From Symbiodinium kawagutii (Eukaryota > Sar > Dinophyceae > Suessiales > Symbiodiniaceae): a stretch of DNA of 64,000 nt. The notes below the pieces were generated by a model. It did not search any database and was not told the origin of the DNA. It saw nothing but the letters and a program-made list of their open reading frames with translations. Location: positions 177,181 through 241,180 of the forward strand of contig VSDK01010371.1 in NCBI GenBank assembly GCA_009767595.1, given 5' to 3'. Each line of letters opens with the position of its first letter. Within the stretch, counting starts at the first letter, position 1. Below are positions 11,428 to 23,112 of this stretch, piece after piece. A program made the position numbers and the translations under genes.

Positions 11428-12104
11428 GTGCTTTTCCGCCCACCTGGGGACGACCTTGGTCAGATGGCTGACATGGCGGGCCAAGCGCTACCATGTTCCA
11501 GTGCTCCACTGCCATGATGTAGCCATGATTTGTCTTGTTGGCAATCTTACTCCCACCGGTCACCGGTCACCAGTCGTTACAGGTTTGGGCAGGCGTTGCA
11601 AGATGGCATTCAATTCTTTCACTGACATCTTGTTAGTCTAGTGCGGCCCCCAACCCTCGTGTATGCATGTGTGTGTGTGCATCTCTTTCCAGATATGTGT
11701 TCTATATAGATGTGGGTCAGAGCCCTGTACCTCTGGTGAACATCCAATAAATGACCAAACTACTTGTGGTTTCGATGTTCATCCATCCATTGGGATTGTT
11801 GAGGCATTGATGGCCCCATGCCCATGGACTGCTTCATTCTTGAGAGCCAGTTCCTGTTGATTCATTGAAGTTGATTGAACCATAAGTTGGTGGCTGTCCA
11901 TAGAAATATGGCAGTTTGAGCGACTAAAAAGATGCAGTATAGCACCATAATAGTTAGTGACATACTAAAAAGTTATGGATCAAAAAAATGCATAATATAT
12001 ACATATATATAATATCAGAACTAGAGAGAGAGAGAGAGAGAAAGAGAGAACTGTAGATCAAAAAGATGCATAATATCCTGTTGATCAAACAGTTCCGTAT
12101 CCAG

Positions 12105-12155
12105 TCCCTTGTGAACCACATGCTGGGGGCCACGAAGGTGCTGTTGGAATCTGAG
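12105..12155 (+). CDS. candidate exon, unknown product
   Basis: Acceptor GTATCCAG, donor GTAGCA, exactly 17 codons: SLVNHMLGATKVLLESE. The frame stays open through the donor to ARPWLYQAPWRAEITGT, so a longer exon is possible. Confidence 0.5.
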
Positions 12156-12618
12156 GTAGCAACATGTCAGTACTGCGCTCGGCCATGGCTGTATCAAGCC
12201 CCTTGGCGGGCGGAAATCACAGGCACTGGTGGTTGATAGTTGGGTAATGATAGTTGGTGAGTGATGGGTGACTTCGGTTGGTTGATTGATGATGGTGGGT
12301 TGATGGTTGATGATGGTTGGTTGTTGATTGACTTATGGTGATTGATGATGGGTGGTCAGCTGGTATCGGATAGTGATGATCAACATTTATCAAAATGGAT
12401 GATTCCAGACTGTCTATACAGTACAGTTCTGGTTCAAAACGGTCATTGATAACACACAGAACTCCATGGAGAGAGAGAAAGATAGTTTATGGTTCAAAAA
12501 TTGAACGAAAGTTGTGGTCAGATGGTTCAACGGGTCTTACCAATATCTTTCTCCAAAATGATTTACCTGTTGATTTTAATCAGGGTTGACCTGTTAGGAA
12601 TTTGCTAATTTGGAGCAG

Positions 12619-12716
12619 CTTGATGATCCACCCAAGGTCCCCATCAGAGGCCCCAGATTCGCAGCGTTGGTTGATGCTCACATGCGGGGCGTCCCGGGAG
12701 GACCCCCGGGGCACTG
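12619..12716 (+). CDS. candidate exon, unknown product
   Basis: Acceptor TTGGAGCAG. The frame reads LDDPPKVPIRGPRFAALVDA then HMRGVPGGPPGHW before GTTTTG. Gly/Pro rich at its end. A second frame is also open. Confidence 0.45.
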
Positions 12717-12859
12717 GTTTTGGTCACCCGCCATCCGGCTCTTCCTATTTTTGATGGATAGATTTGCAAGTGCATGGCTGGTGCTTTGATACGGGTTGCT
12801 AACTTATAACCATTAAAAAGTGGCCAAGAATAGAAAATAACCAACAACAATGGTCAAAC

Positions 12860-12965
12860 AACTATTGGTTGGTGGTTTGATTGACAACTTTCGTTTTCCC
12901 TTGGAGGAAATGGTTCGTTGACTCGCGCATATTCTTTATGACGGCGTGGCTCAACCACCAACCAG
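12860..12965 (+). mobile_element. family A element, diverged
   Basis: Left end TTGGTTGGTGGTTTGA, right end CTCAACCACCAACCAGA; the two are imperfect inverted repeats about 100 bp apart. No clear target duplication. Confidence 0.55.
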
Positions 12966-13013
12966 ATAAGCGTAGCGTAACTCGCAGTTTTTGATGGGCA
13001 AGGGCTGCAATAG

Positions 13014-13162
13014 AAAGTGGCCAGCTATCGGGCTTCCCATCCATTTGCCTGGTCGGCAAGGATCTACGACCAGCGAGGTGGATCAACACATGAAGGACTG
13101 CCTGGGGCTGGTTGTGCTCCCCGTCCCATAGAGTCAAAACTGCTGGGAACAGGATGTAACAG
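13014..13162 (+). CDS. candidate exon, unknown product
   Basis: Acceptor CTGCAATAG, donor GTACGG. The 149-nt frame contains VASYRASHPFAWSARIYDQR and GLPGAGCAPRPIESKL. Frames on the other strand are open too, so strand is likely but not certain. Confidence 0.4.
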
Positions 13163-13283
13163 GTACGGGTTAGGCAGTATAGCAGTGATGAAGTGAGTAA
13201 CCTTGATCTTTGGTATTAGTGACTTGCACCTACTTCTGTGGTTTCAAAAAATCAGGATAAACATCCTTACCTGATCATTCCAG

Positions 13284-13393
13284 CTGGTTTTTGTGCCTGG
13301 CAGCTTGGTTTTACTTGTGATTCGCATGTCTTGCCGCGGGGTTCCATGTCGCATCGGTGAAGGCCAGGGCCGACAGCAGGGGACCGTGGCCCT
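13284..13393 (+). CDS. candidate exon, unknown product
   Basis: Acceptor CATTCCAG, donor GTGAGG, 110 nt. The frame reads LVFVPGSLVLLVIRMSCRG then PCRIGEGQGRQQGTVAL. Its hydrophobic first part is too short to call a membrane segment. Confidence 0.55.
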
Positions 13394-14025
13394 GTGAGGA
13401 CACCAAGAGATTATTGCAGAAGTCACTTGGCCGAAATTTTGGCATCCAGTGAGTTTCGATGGTAACCTGGGTAGCGTTTTGGACAAACAACTCTAGTGGG
13501 TAGAACAAGGCCATGCCTCAAGGAAAATGGGGAGCAAAGTTACTGACAGGAACCACTTTGCTTAGGAAGCTCGGTGACCAAGGCCGGCCGAGCTGTCAAT
13601 GCCGCTCTTTATTATACATGTGTCAATGTAGATTACGTCAGAGTTGTTACCCTGTGGAGTTGTTTAAATTGAAGGCGGCTGACAGGCATATTTGAGCATG
13701 GGGCGTTGCTTGATTATGTGACTCGCTATGGGCCATGGGCTGGACATTCAAGCTCCAGCTCAAGAATTCATGGCACTAGGTGTACCTATTACTTATTAGT
13801 TGGTCCTGCAAAGCACCGTGGACGTGTTCCCCGTGCAGGTTGAGTTTGAACAGTTTCAATCGAAAAATAAGTCATGGAATGGAATGGAGTCTTGGAGCTC
13901 AACGTGTTTGCATTCGTTCTCCCAGGAATAGTTTGTGATTTCTTTGGAGTAGGTACTACAATTCATGGACAAAGCCGTATGTGTTTGCGTATGTTTGCCA
14001 GTTCATTTGGTGATTCCTAAAACTA

Positions 14026-14098
14026 GGGAACCCCAAAAGGCCCAAAATGGTTCCTTTATTGGGTGATTGGAGGGTACCCCTATCGCTTGAAAAACCAC
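14026..14098 (+). repeat. family C dispersed repeat
   Basis: GGAACCCCAAAAGGCCC ... GGGTACCCCTAT then TTGAAAAACCAC, a diverged copy of the 3641 element. Confidence 0.45.
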
Positions 14099-14357
14099 GA
14101 TTCACTTGAGTACATCAGGCATTTACGAATCGTTTCTTATACATCACATGGCACATATCGGCACTCCATCAGGAAATTACTAAGGTCTAACGGTTAGGTC
14201 ACCTAGGTCGCAGATCCTCACCAGGATAGTGCCACATAGTGCCACCATGCATTACCATCAACCTCCCATGTCACAACAATCACCTTTGGCATACTTTGAC
14301 CATGGTGCCTGTGATGCCGCCTTGGCGGGTCGGGGAGTTTCACCAGCCTTGGCTCAG

Positions 14358-14445
14358 GTCTTTGCACGCTCAGGGCCTCCGAAGCAGGAGCATCTGCAAA
14401 ATTTGATGCGCGGCCACCTTGAAAGGGCGCTGCCAGGGAGACGCG
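14358..14445 (+). CDS. candidate exon, unknown product
   Basis: Acceptor TTGGCTCAG, donor GTAGCT. The frame reads VFARSGPPKQEHLQNLMRGH then LERALPGRRG. Upstream, the same frame (HGACDAALAGRGVSPALAQ) stays open to about 14229, so a longer exon is possible. The complementary strand is also open. Confidence 0.45.
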
Positions 14446-15020
14446 GTAGCTGTGGGGTTCTTGGAGTGTGGGATCGATGGGTCTTTCAAGGGCCATGAAG
14501 TAGAAGATGTCTTGGATGGCTGGAACATGTTGGAATCAGAAATTACCCAACCAACCCCATGATATCCCATGTGGCTTCTGGTCCAATTGAGATTGTGTCA
14601 CTGTCTCTTGGGCAACTGATTTGCTGATGTGTCAGGGGGAGGAAGTCTTATCGATCATTGTAGATCATCCCCAAGTTGAAGACACTTTTAATGTATGGCT
14701 ATGGTTCCAGAAGCAATTGCCTTGGCAAATCGGCAGAAGGTTTTAAAGATACTGCTGTAGGGACGTGGGTTGACATATATTTGATCAAGAGTAGCTGTGC
14801 CCGTGCCAACTGCTCTCATGCGAGATAATACGGGAATGTGTCTGCCCATCTTATGGACTAGATGGACAAGCACGACAAACGGTTTGCTTTGGATACAGGG
14901 GTGGGGTCGACCTGAAATTGTTCCATTGACCAAGCGTGTTCGCAGTGCCCAGCAGCGTGGCTTTCATCCAACTTTTGCGATAGACACAAGTTTTTGGTAC
15001 GCAAACCTCTTAAAATTCAG

Positions 15021-15086
15021 GTTCACGAAGGCTCCTGTTTTCAGCGCCTTTGCTTTGCCAAGAGTCAAAGAGAGCCAAAGCAACTT
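15021..15086 (+). CDS. candidate exon, unknown product
   Basis: Acceptor AAAATTCAG, donor GTAAAT, exactly 22 codons: VHEGSCFQRLCFAKSQREPK then QL. The preceding FLVRKPLKIQ in the same frame could also be coding. Confidence 0.5.
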
Positions 15087-16085
15087 GTAAATTTAGGATG
15101 GCTTGGCTTAGCCATACTTTGTGCGTGTCAACATTTGTTCACACGTATTTTGTGTTTCTGTTTATCGAGCTCCGTCCAGTTTGAGGGTGTGAGCTCACAT
15201 AAGTTGTTTTTTTCTGCTTGCACTTTACGGTCATGCCCCGTGAAAACACCACAACACATATGGCTCCCCACTCCACAGGGGCTGAAATTGATAGTTTGTG
15301 CGGTACGTTCTCTAACATTTTGAAGCCTGGGCTCATAAGCAAGCACTTTACCCGGGACCAGAAGCAACTCAGATGTTGGCAGCGTCGTCTGAGGTTCGGA
15401 CGCATTAGATGCAGAGTTCTTCTAGTGATCCATGGGTGGCTCCACTGCAGCTATTCACAAGCACGTATGGTGTTTATAAATATGAGGCATGAGATATAAG
15501 AGAACTCTATGAAAGAAATGTTGTCATATCTCAAATCTTAAAGTGAATGTCCAGGGCCAAATTTCTTTTTCACAGTAAGGAGTAAGGAGCCACAGCACTT
15601 TTTGGGGATGATTGTAATGGGCTCTGAAAATTTCCATTTACCGATTGCAGGAAGCTTGAATTGATTCGTCAGCATTCCGTTTTGGTCGCATTAAAGGCCA
15701 AAAGTGGCAAATACTCAGGGGAACTGGAACCTCAAAGAAACTCACGATCCATTCTGCATTGTTTGTCAATCACCACGCTTTGAACTTGAGCTGTATGAAC
15801 CGACTATATAAATTCGATAGATTCAATTTTGCAAGAAACAAACGTTGCGACTGCATTGTGGGGGTAAGCCTTGCTCATGTCAAGGCTGTAAACCTCACAA
15901 CCGGCTGACAGAGCAGTGAACGAATGGACGGTTGGAGCATACGCCCATGGAGAAACATGGTTGCACTACATGATAGGCGGATGATTCTTACCAAACATTA
16001 TGGAAATCCTCATCCGCCATGACTCAGCTAGTCACAGCAGGAAAAAGGTCTGACCAAGAATTATGATGGAAATGGAATAAGCATA

Positions 16086-16226
16086 AAACCTGCAAAAACG
16101 AAGGCGTCCCTTTGTAACGAAGGCTGAAAGAGTGCCCAACCCCCTGAAAAACGAAGGCGTCCCTTTGTAACCAAGGCTGAAAGACAACCCCCTGAAAAAC
16201 GAAGGCGTCCCTTTGCAACGAAGGGA
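16086..16226 (+). repeat. three-copy repeat of about 50-60 bp
   Basis: The block AAACGAAGGCGTCCCTTTG followed by (T/C)AACSAAGG occurs three times, joined by CTGAAAGA..CAACCCCCTGA spacers. On the - strand each copy reads KGRLRF-type peptides, but this is a repeat artefact. Followed by a (TA)n run at 16243-16262. Confidence 0.85.
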
Positions 16227-16596
16227 AAAATTATATGTATGTATATATATATATATATATATTCCATTTTGGTTCCATTTCATTTTGGAGATCACTCACG
16301 TGGATCACTGGAGAGATCGCGTAGCGCGCACCCACTGGCGTGCTCCAACTCACAGACACAAAAGGGGTCTGGAGTGGAGACTTGGTGGCCACGCGCTGGG
16401 AGTTGGAACCGGTTGAGATGATGGGTTCGTTGCCACTAGTCACTAGTCATGCCAAAAACCGCTGGGCATGTATACTTTACCAATAAGCATTGGGATGTAG
16501 ATATACAATATGATATACAGATATACCGTTAGTTTATTACGCGTTCATTTATTTTAGCGGGAGCCAGTTAGTTCATTTTGCGTTTATTCATTTTAG

Positions 16597-16665
16597 CGGG
16601 AGTTCCTCTTCCACAAGTGCCTGGGACAACTGAGCAGTGGAGAACTGCCAAGGATCCAACCGATG
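16597..16665 (+). CDS. candidate exon, unknown product
   Basis: Acceptor TTCATTTTAG, donor GTGACC, exactly 23 codons: REFLFHKCLGQLSSGELPRI then QPM. The upstream GCGGGAG/GTTTATT stretch is duplicated (16555 and 16595), giving two near-identical acceptor contexts. Confidence 0.5.
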
Positions 16666-17602
16666 GTGACCATGTTCTTTTATAGTGGCTTTGCTGTGGA
16701 GAATATGCTGGTGTCCACTGATATACTTCATCATGTCTATGTTACTATCAATTCCTGAGGGCGGTATAGGAATTTCAATATTGACCATATATCACCCCTG
16801 TAAACTATTGGCCAACACATTGGTTATCAGAAATGTTTCACAGGTATGGAATGGTCAATTGCTCTAGGCTAACTACTGAATGTCCAACTTCAAGAATTAG
16901 AATTTTTAATGCTTGCGTGTCATTGTTATGTAATGATGTTTCATGACCAAAACAGATTGTTTGTTAATTGCTCATGATGATTAAAGTGAACCATAAAGTG
17001 GCCACCATTTGAGTGAGCCACTTGCTCGCCCACACCCCACATGAACCTCCGGGATGGCGACGGAAAAAAGTAGTCAAGCATCTAATTACTACTGAAGTGG
17101 TAAGCATCTATTATGCTTGATGATGATCGACAAGGCCAATAGCAACCTCAAGCAAGGTAATTCATCATGAAACAGTGGTTGTTTTACCCGGGTTCAATTA
17201 ACAGCAACTCCAAAATTGCTCTTAATGTAATGGATCATAATGGTGTGTGATAAAGTTTTGTTTTCCAGACTGTTCAGTAATGATAACCGAGAGGACATCT
17301 GGGAGTGAGCATCAACGGCTGAGAACGGCTCCTGGCCATTCTGACATATCGATTAGGGCCTGATTAGGGGAATCAGCTATATCGATTACTCAGCTGTTGG
17401 AATTGGGACAGTATTCAGACAGCGACGTCATATCTCACACCCCATATTGAACAGGGCAATAGCCACTAGCCCATTAGCAGCATTTGCTTTAGGTGATGGT
17501 TCGCAAACATACCTGTTGCGACCATGGTTATATACTTATGCTTCCTAGTTATGACTTATGAATGCCCACTACTGTCGGCTATTCCTATCGAATTGTGCGG
17601 AA
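16666..17602. other. no gene recognised
   Basis: AT-rich spacer or intron. A GC-richer patch near 17300-17340 has no clear frame. Confidence 0.35.
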
Positions 17603-17663
17603 ATGGTGCGCCGCTCAGAACAAGTAGGTTCCCCAGTCAAAAAAATTGCTTTCAACTTGGATG
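17603..17663 (+). CDS. candidate exon ending in a strong donor
   Basis: The frame MVRRSEQVGSPVKKIAFNLD runs into GTGAGT. The ATG at 17603 could be a start or internal; the acceptor side is not defined. Confidence 0.4.
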
Positions 17664-18948
17664 GTGAGTGCCACTTCTGAACAAGCCCTTATCAATGGTG
17701 GATGGTGATGCTTCGCAGCTAGTTTGATCAGTTGTGAAGTCGGTGAGCTACACAAGCTGGGCCGGCCTCCTTTCACCTACGGTCTTGTCGTTAGGTTAGA
17801 AGTCGGGTAACTACCAGGCAGATGGTAGATATTACTAATCAGCTATAGTTCAACGGCCCTGAAAATACTCCTCACCCTAGTCATGTTTGCCATAAGGACC
17901 TCTTATAAATGGCAGTGCCAAGCATTTGACAACTCGGGGCGTCCCAGACTGAGTCCAACTCTTGCACGGCCGATCTCAGCCATGGCTGAGCACTCCGCAG
18001 TTGCACTCCGCAGTTCGCCATGAAAGTTGTGATGGTGGATACTGAGCAGGGAAAACAATGGCTTAAAACAATTGATCATGATCCAATATGTTTGTACATG
18101 TTTTGTTCTTACATGCATACCTCTTCTTCTATCTTCTTCTACATTTTTTTGTATATACATTTTTATGTTTATATTCACACGCATGTGTATGTAGATACAT
18201 AGGTAAAGTTTTTTTATATATATATATATACATATATTTATTCAATTATTCATTTATATTATGTATGCCCTCAGCTCCCAAAAGCTGGAAAAAAACAGAA
18301 GATTGCATAATCACCAGGTTTTCGGCCAGAAAACCAGGTTTTTGGCAATCTGAATGTTCGCCACGTCTGACGACGATCTTGAATTGTGATTTATTCACTT
18401 GATCGCTTTGATTTTTTAGCGGTGCAAGCGGCTATCGTATGATAGTTTGGCTACTGACTGAAACAGTGAGGATTTAGCAGTCAAAAAATGGATCGGCCAG
18501 GAGTGGCAAAAATCCAGGTTATGCTTACGTTTTTTAAAGTATTGTTTTTACATTACCCCACTGGCTTCGCGCGGGTTGGGCAAAATCCTGCTTATTGGTT
18601 GTTGGGCCTTTTTTTACGGTTTTGGACAGGTTTGTTTGGGTTATGTATAGGTTCCCCTTTTTTCTTGGCTGAAATTCATGCAAAACCTCGAAACTTGGTA
18701 AAACCTATTTTGATTAATCAAGGAGATGCAACTGTCTTAAGTATCTATTGAACCATTTTGAGAGACCCAATTAGTTTCCGTGATAAACCATGATATGTCT
18801 CCATTTCTTTCAAGGTTTGTAGTAAAGTCCTTTCTTTGGGCGGGCACCTATGCCATCACCAGGCAATAGCCAGGTCACCGACACATAACGGTAAAAAAGT
18901 GGCGTCTTGGAGCTTGGAGTATACCTGCACACATTTATACATATATAG

Positions 18949-19066
18949 ATGGATGGATGGATGGATGGATGGATGGATGGATGGATGGATGGATGGATAG
19001 ATAGATTGACAGGTAGACAGATAGACAGATAGACAGATAGACAGATAGACAGATAGATCAGATAGA
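18949..19066. repeat. GGAT / GACAGATA microsatellite
   Basis: (GGAT)n of about 50 bp merging into TAGACAGA repeats. It gives a Ser/Ile/His-rich frame on the - strand that should be ignored. Confidence 0.95.
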
Positions 19067-19816
19067 TCAGATGATAAACATTAATCATGGTTGCTGATGT
19101 TACTTGGGGATAGGGTTGGTTCATTCTCATCATTGCCCAGTTGGAATGCCTATCATATGTAAGCTTTGCTGGCCCCCGCGCCTGCGGACAGACCTCGAGA
19201 AAGATGCGCATTTCAGACATGATACATTACCTCAACATGCCTTAAGTATGGATTGGCTTGTTGCTGCCAGCATCCAAACAGATTGTGGGCTAGATGCAAC
19301 AGTTGGAGTTGTGAAAGACATGTTATAAATGTCCTTTGGAACCTAGCTTGATCCCATCATAAATCACCAGGTTTTTGGCTGGTCATCAATGGAAATTCAA
19401 TTCTTAGGTGCCAGAGTGGGAGGGAATAGTTGCATGACAATAGGAGAAGAACCAATAGTTCAGTCATGGTTCAGTCATCGTTTCAACAGTTTCGACCCTG
19501 TCAGCTGTCCAGGTCTCAACAGTTTGTTTCAACCTGTGGTTTCAACCTTCTGACTTTCCCATCGCTTCAACGAGTTGTATGCAAGTTCTTGGCGCGGCTG
19601 CGACTGCCGAAGTTCACCACCTGCATTCTGCGGGTTCAACTAGTGTGGCGCCAGGGCTCCTTTTGGCATGTTTCCCCTTCAAGCCAATGTCCAGTTCCAG
19701 TTACACCTGTTGCTATGATGTCAACTGGTGGAGACCCTGTGGGCAGAAAAAATCAGATGGCTTGTCATTGTCAAAGGGTGTGTTGGAGGCCATATCTTCA
19801 ACTCCCCGTGTGTAAG

Positions 19817-19912
19817 GATTGCCCTGCGACGCTCGCTTTTATCACACGGTGCTCGGCAGAAGGTGTTCGCCTGTGAGCAAGCAACATCTGTGAATTTCCT
19901 TGCGGAACCTGC
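19817..19912 (+). CDS. candidate exon, unknown product
   Basis: Acceptor GTGTAAG. The frame reads IALRRSLLSHGARQKVFACE then QATSVNFLAEPA. Two earlier frames from 19579 are also open, so there may be two exons here. Donor uncertain. Confidence 0.35.
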
Positions 19913-20730
19913 CAGCGCATTGGTTTTTATATGAATGTTTATTTATCGTTTCATCATTTAATATTTAATCATACAATTTACATCCTTTTTTTTGCTATTT
20001 GGAAAAAATAAACAGAAACAATCAACGAGACTGCCACATACTTGTCCCTTCAGTGATGCTCAGATCAATTCTTATTTCATTTTTTTGCTGGCATACGGGC
20101 ACCCCCAGACATTTGAGCGGTGTCCCGTGCGCCGTTCACCAAAAGGTTGATCCACAGCGCTTATGTTGGTTGGGTATTCCATTACATTCCAGGCCTGCTT
20201 GAGGACATTTCGACGTAAATCAAAGGGATCCACCTAAAAATAATTGTGACAACCATGTATTGCAGTGTAAGCCTACAGTGGGATGCCCTGAAAAATGTCT
20301 CTATGAAAAATGTCTCTAAAACCTCCACTGGTGAAAGAAGGATGTGAAAGCCACTTTGGCAATTGGATGCCAATGGGTTATTTGTTGTCTTATGTTCTCG
20401 TAATATACACGAGTCTTTCCAAGCAGTGTTTTCGTAACCTGCTTTGTTATCAATTATTTCCAGCAGGTGACAAATGGTGATGATCAATGATACACGTCCA
20501 GCCAGATGTCGGTTCATCAGTTCTGTGTCCTCGTCTCACTTCATTGGTTGCCAGGTTTTGTTCCCGTTGATTGCCCAACCTTGGAGGTCAATTGTGTAGG
20601 CTGACCACCTTCCTTTAGGGTTTATCAATTTTTCTTTACCACGATGGCCAATGAAAACAGACTAATCAAAAACATTCAAAAACAATGAAGCTATGGAGAA
20701 CCGGTCCGATACTGATTCATTCCGGGGCAG

Positions 20731-20790
20731 ACGTTGGGTAGCAAAATACGCGAGAAATCGATGCGGACATTCAACGGTACCCCGACGTTG
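20731..20790 (+). CDS. second protein kinase: activation-segment exon (GTP motif)
   Basis: Acceptor CCGGGGCAG, donor GTATGC, exactly 20 codons. The frame contains REKSMRTFNGTPTL, matching the kinase activation loop and P+1 loop (T.xGTP.[YL] before APE). Asn replaces the usual Cys/Val before GTP. It is 15 kb from the first kinase and duplicates a part not seen there, so it is probably a separate gene. Confidence 0.6.
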
Positions 20791-21024
20791 GTATGCGGCC
20801 ATGCGTCCAATTCACGAGAATTTACTACTCAAGAGTTGAATTGACTGTATGCGAGCCCACTACAGAAGGGCTCGCTACTATCAAGTACCAAATTGTGTGT
20901 GCTGGCATGATGCATTTGCCGTTGCATCATGTTGCATCAGGTCTTCCCCATATTTCTGCTTGAGGTCAGCACCAGTTGCGGGAGGGATACTGGGAGTGTT
21001 GTTTGCGGGCCATGGCACCCACAG

Positions 21025-21125
21025 ACCTTGCCCCAACTTCAACGGGAGCTCTCATCGACACATCGTGGCACATGATGAGGCAGACTTTCCACCAAAATCA
21101 GCCAGGGGATGTTTTTTCCCTGGGC
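21025..21125 (+). CDS. possible kinase C-lobe exon(s)
   Basis: After CACCCACAG one frame gives HRHIVAHDEADFPPKSA, like the region after helix alphaF in CAMK-type kinases (rI..gd.dFPp). In another frame, after a second acceptor AATCAGCCAG, GDVFSLGSF resembles subdomain IX. Both are compatible with the GTP-motif exon 240 bp upstream but exclude each other in frame. Unresolved. Confidence 0.35.
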
Positions 21126-21675
21126 AGTTTTTGAAGAGCGAGATTGATATCACCTTGCGTTCCAGCTTGCAGAGGACACCAGGATTGCCATCCCTTTGTG
21201 GCGGTGACATGCGGTGACTGGCGCCTGAATTTTGGATTCGGCAAGCTTGGGGTCAACTTTTTCAAATATACAGTATATACTTGTAGTTTATATATGTTTT
21301 TTTATATTTCGATATGTGTTTTATTCATTTATATGTTTATTTATTTGTTTTCATGTACTTCAATGAATGTAAATAAACGTATTTGTTTGTCAATTGATGC
21401 TCAGTGATAATGAACTGACAGTTACTTGATGGATTTTGATGGTTAATTCATTGATGTTTGATGGTTTGGTGAAAGTCCTGTGCCTGTGCAATTAGCGCAA
21501 CAAAGAAACAACACCATGATTCATCGAAATAGTTTTAATTGATCAATTTGTCATTAATTGAAGCAATCACATGCATCATACTGTGATGCCCATGTCGCCA
21601 CAAGATGGGACAATAGACGTTGACATGAAAATGGCCAGCATGTTTTGAGGTTTTGATTTATCAAACATTTCTCAG

Positions 21676-21790
21676 AGGAGAACCCGTGCGGCAAACGTGC
21701 TGCGAAGACCAGTAGGGAAGCTGTTGTCCGCAGGGTTCAACCGGTCCCACAATGTAGTAAAGGGATGCAGCCCAGCCGCAGTGATGCCGG
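21676..21790 (+). CDS. candidate exon, unknown product
   Basis: Acceptor CATTTCTCAG, donor GTGAGG. The frame reads RRTRAANVLRRPVGKLLSAG then FNRSHNVVKGCSPAAVMPG, basic at first. The complementary strand is open, but its splice context is poorer. Confidence 0.5.
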
Positions 21791-21884
21791 GTGAGGCCGA
21801 AGCGTTGTTTACTTAAAGCGTCATAAGATTTTGTGTCAATATCAACCCTCAAGACTTGGGCACATTGACACCAACAATAGCAGG

Positions 21885-21947
21885 GAATGCAATGGTTGAT
21901 GATGGTACACGAGGGGTACAGGGCTTTCCCCCGTAGCCATAGGGCAG
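21885..21947 (+). repeat. family B repeat, partial
   Basis: Keeps CAATGGT, GAGGGGTACAGGG and CCCGTAGCCAT of family B, and ends in GGGCAG followed by a short open segment (CYFYQRKRRSTT). It could be the 3' end of an intron. Confidence 0.5.
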
Positions 21948-22074
21948 TGCTACTTCTACCAGCGTAAACGCCGGTCTACGACGTGTAAGTCGCTTCCAAC
22001 GGAAATGTTTTTGCCGAATCCAGTAGTCGCTTCAATGGATCCCGCATCGCCATTAAGCCCTTCCCGCTTTCCAG

Positions 22075-22170
22075 TGTCTTTTTCATTGGGAAGTGGACAG
22101 AGGTGGATTTAGAGGTCGACGAGCAAGGGGCTGGAACTACTTCGATTCTGGTGCCATTTGCAGTGCAGAG
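22075..22170 (+). CDS. candidate exon, unknown product
   Basis: Acceptor CGCTTTCCAG, donor GTTAGT. The frame reads VFFIGKWTEVDLEVDEQGAG then TTSILVPFAVQ, like beta strands. The frame is open back to about 21990 (SSRFNGSRIAIKPFPLSS), so the exon may be longer. Confidence 0.6.
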
Positions 22171-22770
22171 GTTAGTTTTGCTCGTACGTATCCTGCATTT
22201 CTGCCATTAACAGGCCTTATAGAGTATGTTTGCACTGATTGCCCTGGAGAGGGAGAGACAGAGAGAGAGAGACAGAGGGAGAGACAAAAAATGCACAAAC
22301 CATTTGGTTGCACATAATCCCTGGGCGGCTGCATTTGTGTTGCATCACCGGAATGAATAGCTGAATGCTCAGACTGAAGGCTGATCATCATGTTTGGTAC
22401 ATTTTGTTATCAAGAATGAACTATCGTGTGAAGAGGGGTTGGTTACTCAAGTGGAACATCAGTCTTCATCAAGAAGATTGTTGGATTTACATACTCATCA
22501 TCGTGCACGGTGGCTGTGACCCGATCCTTAGGATGTTCAATATAGATGGCACATCGTTTCCTTGGACTGGCAGAAGATTCCAGCATACAGAAGGCGTACG
22601 CTTGATTGCAGTATAGTTGTCATTCCTCGGTGCTGGCACTAGTGCTACCTTCATGCTGCTTCCACTTTGTTTCCTAGACTTGACGGGATGCCGAAATTTG
22701 GATTAGATTGAAACTAAATTGCTCCGTTTTTACTGGAAAGTGTGCTAGGTGCATTTCCGTCTCCCACCAG

Positions 22771-22834
22771 CGGAGATTTGAGATAGGCGTCCGCGCTCTT
22801 ATGCGACTCTGGACACAAGTCGATCTGGAAACAA
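22771..22834 (+). CDS. candidate exon, unknown product
   Basis: Acceptor CTCCCACCAG, donor GTCGGG. The frame reads RRFEIGVRALMRLWTQVDLE then T. Helical. Confidence 0.45.
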
Positions 22835-23035
22835 GTCGGGTCATGATTGTGCTTCTCTTGGGGCTGTAGTTGGTTTAGTGAGTAATGTATGGTGGGTTCC
22901 TTGATTCTAATGCCTGCCTCCAGCAACCCAGACACACAAGATCAGACAAGTAGAAGAGGATTTGTGACATTTCTTGATACATATATATTTTTTTTACATA
23001 TATCATGTTTACATATATATATATATGTATATTCA

Positions 23036-23036
23036 T

Positions 23037-23092
<56 letters not shown>

Positions 23093-23112
23093 AAAATATA
23101 TATATATATATT
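23036..23112. repeat. TTTA and TA microsatellite
   Basis: About 57 bp of TTTA followed by (TA)n. Confidence 0.95.

Noticed and set aside
21928-21947. CCCGTAGCCAT as a second relict spliced leader
   Set aside because: Only the first ten leader bases match; the piece is a variant of the family B end (CCCACAGCCATAT), which explains it better.
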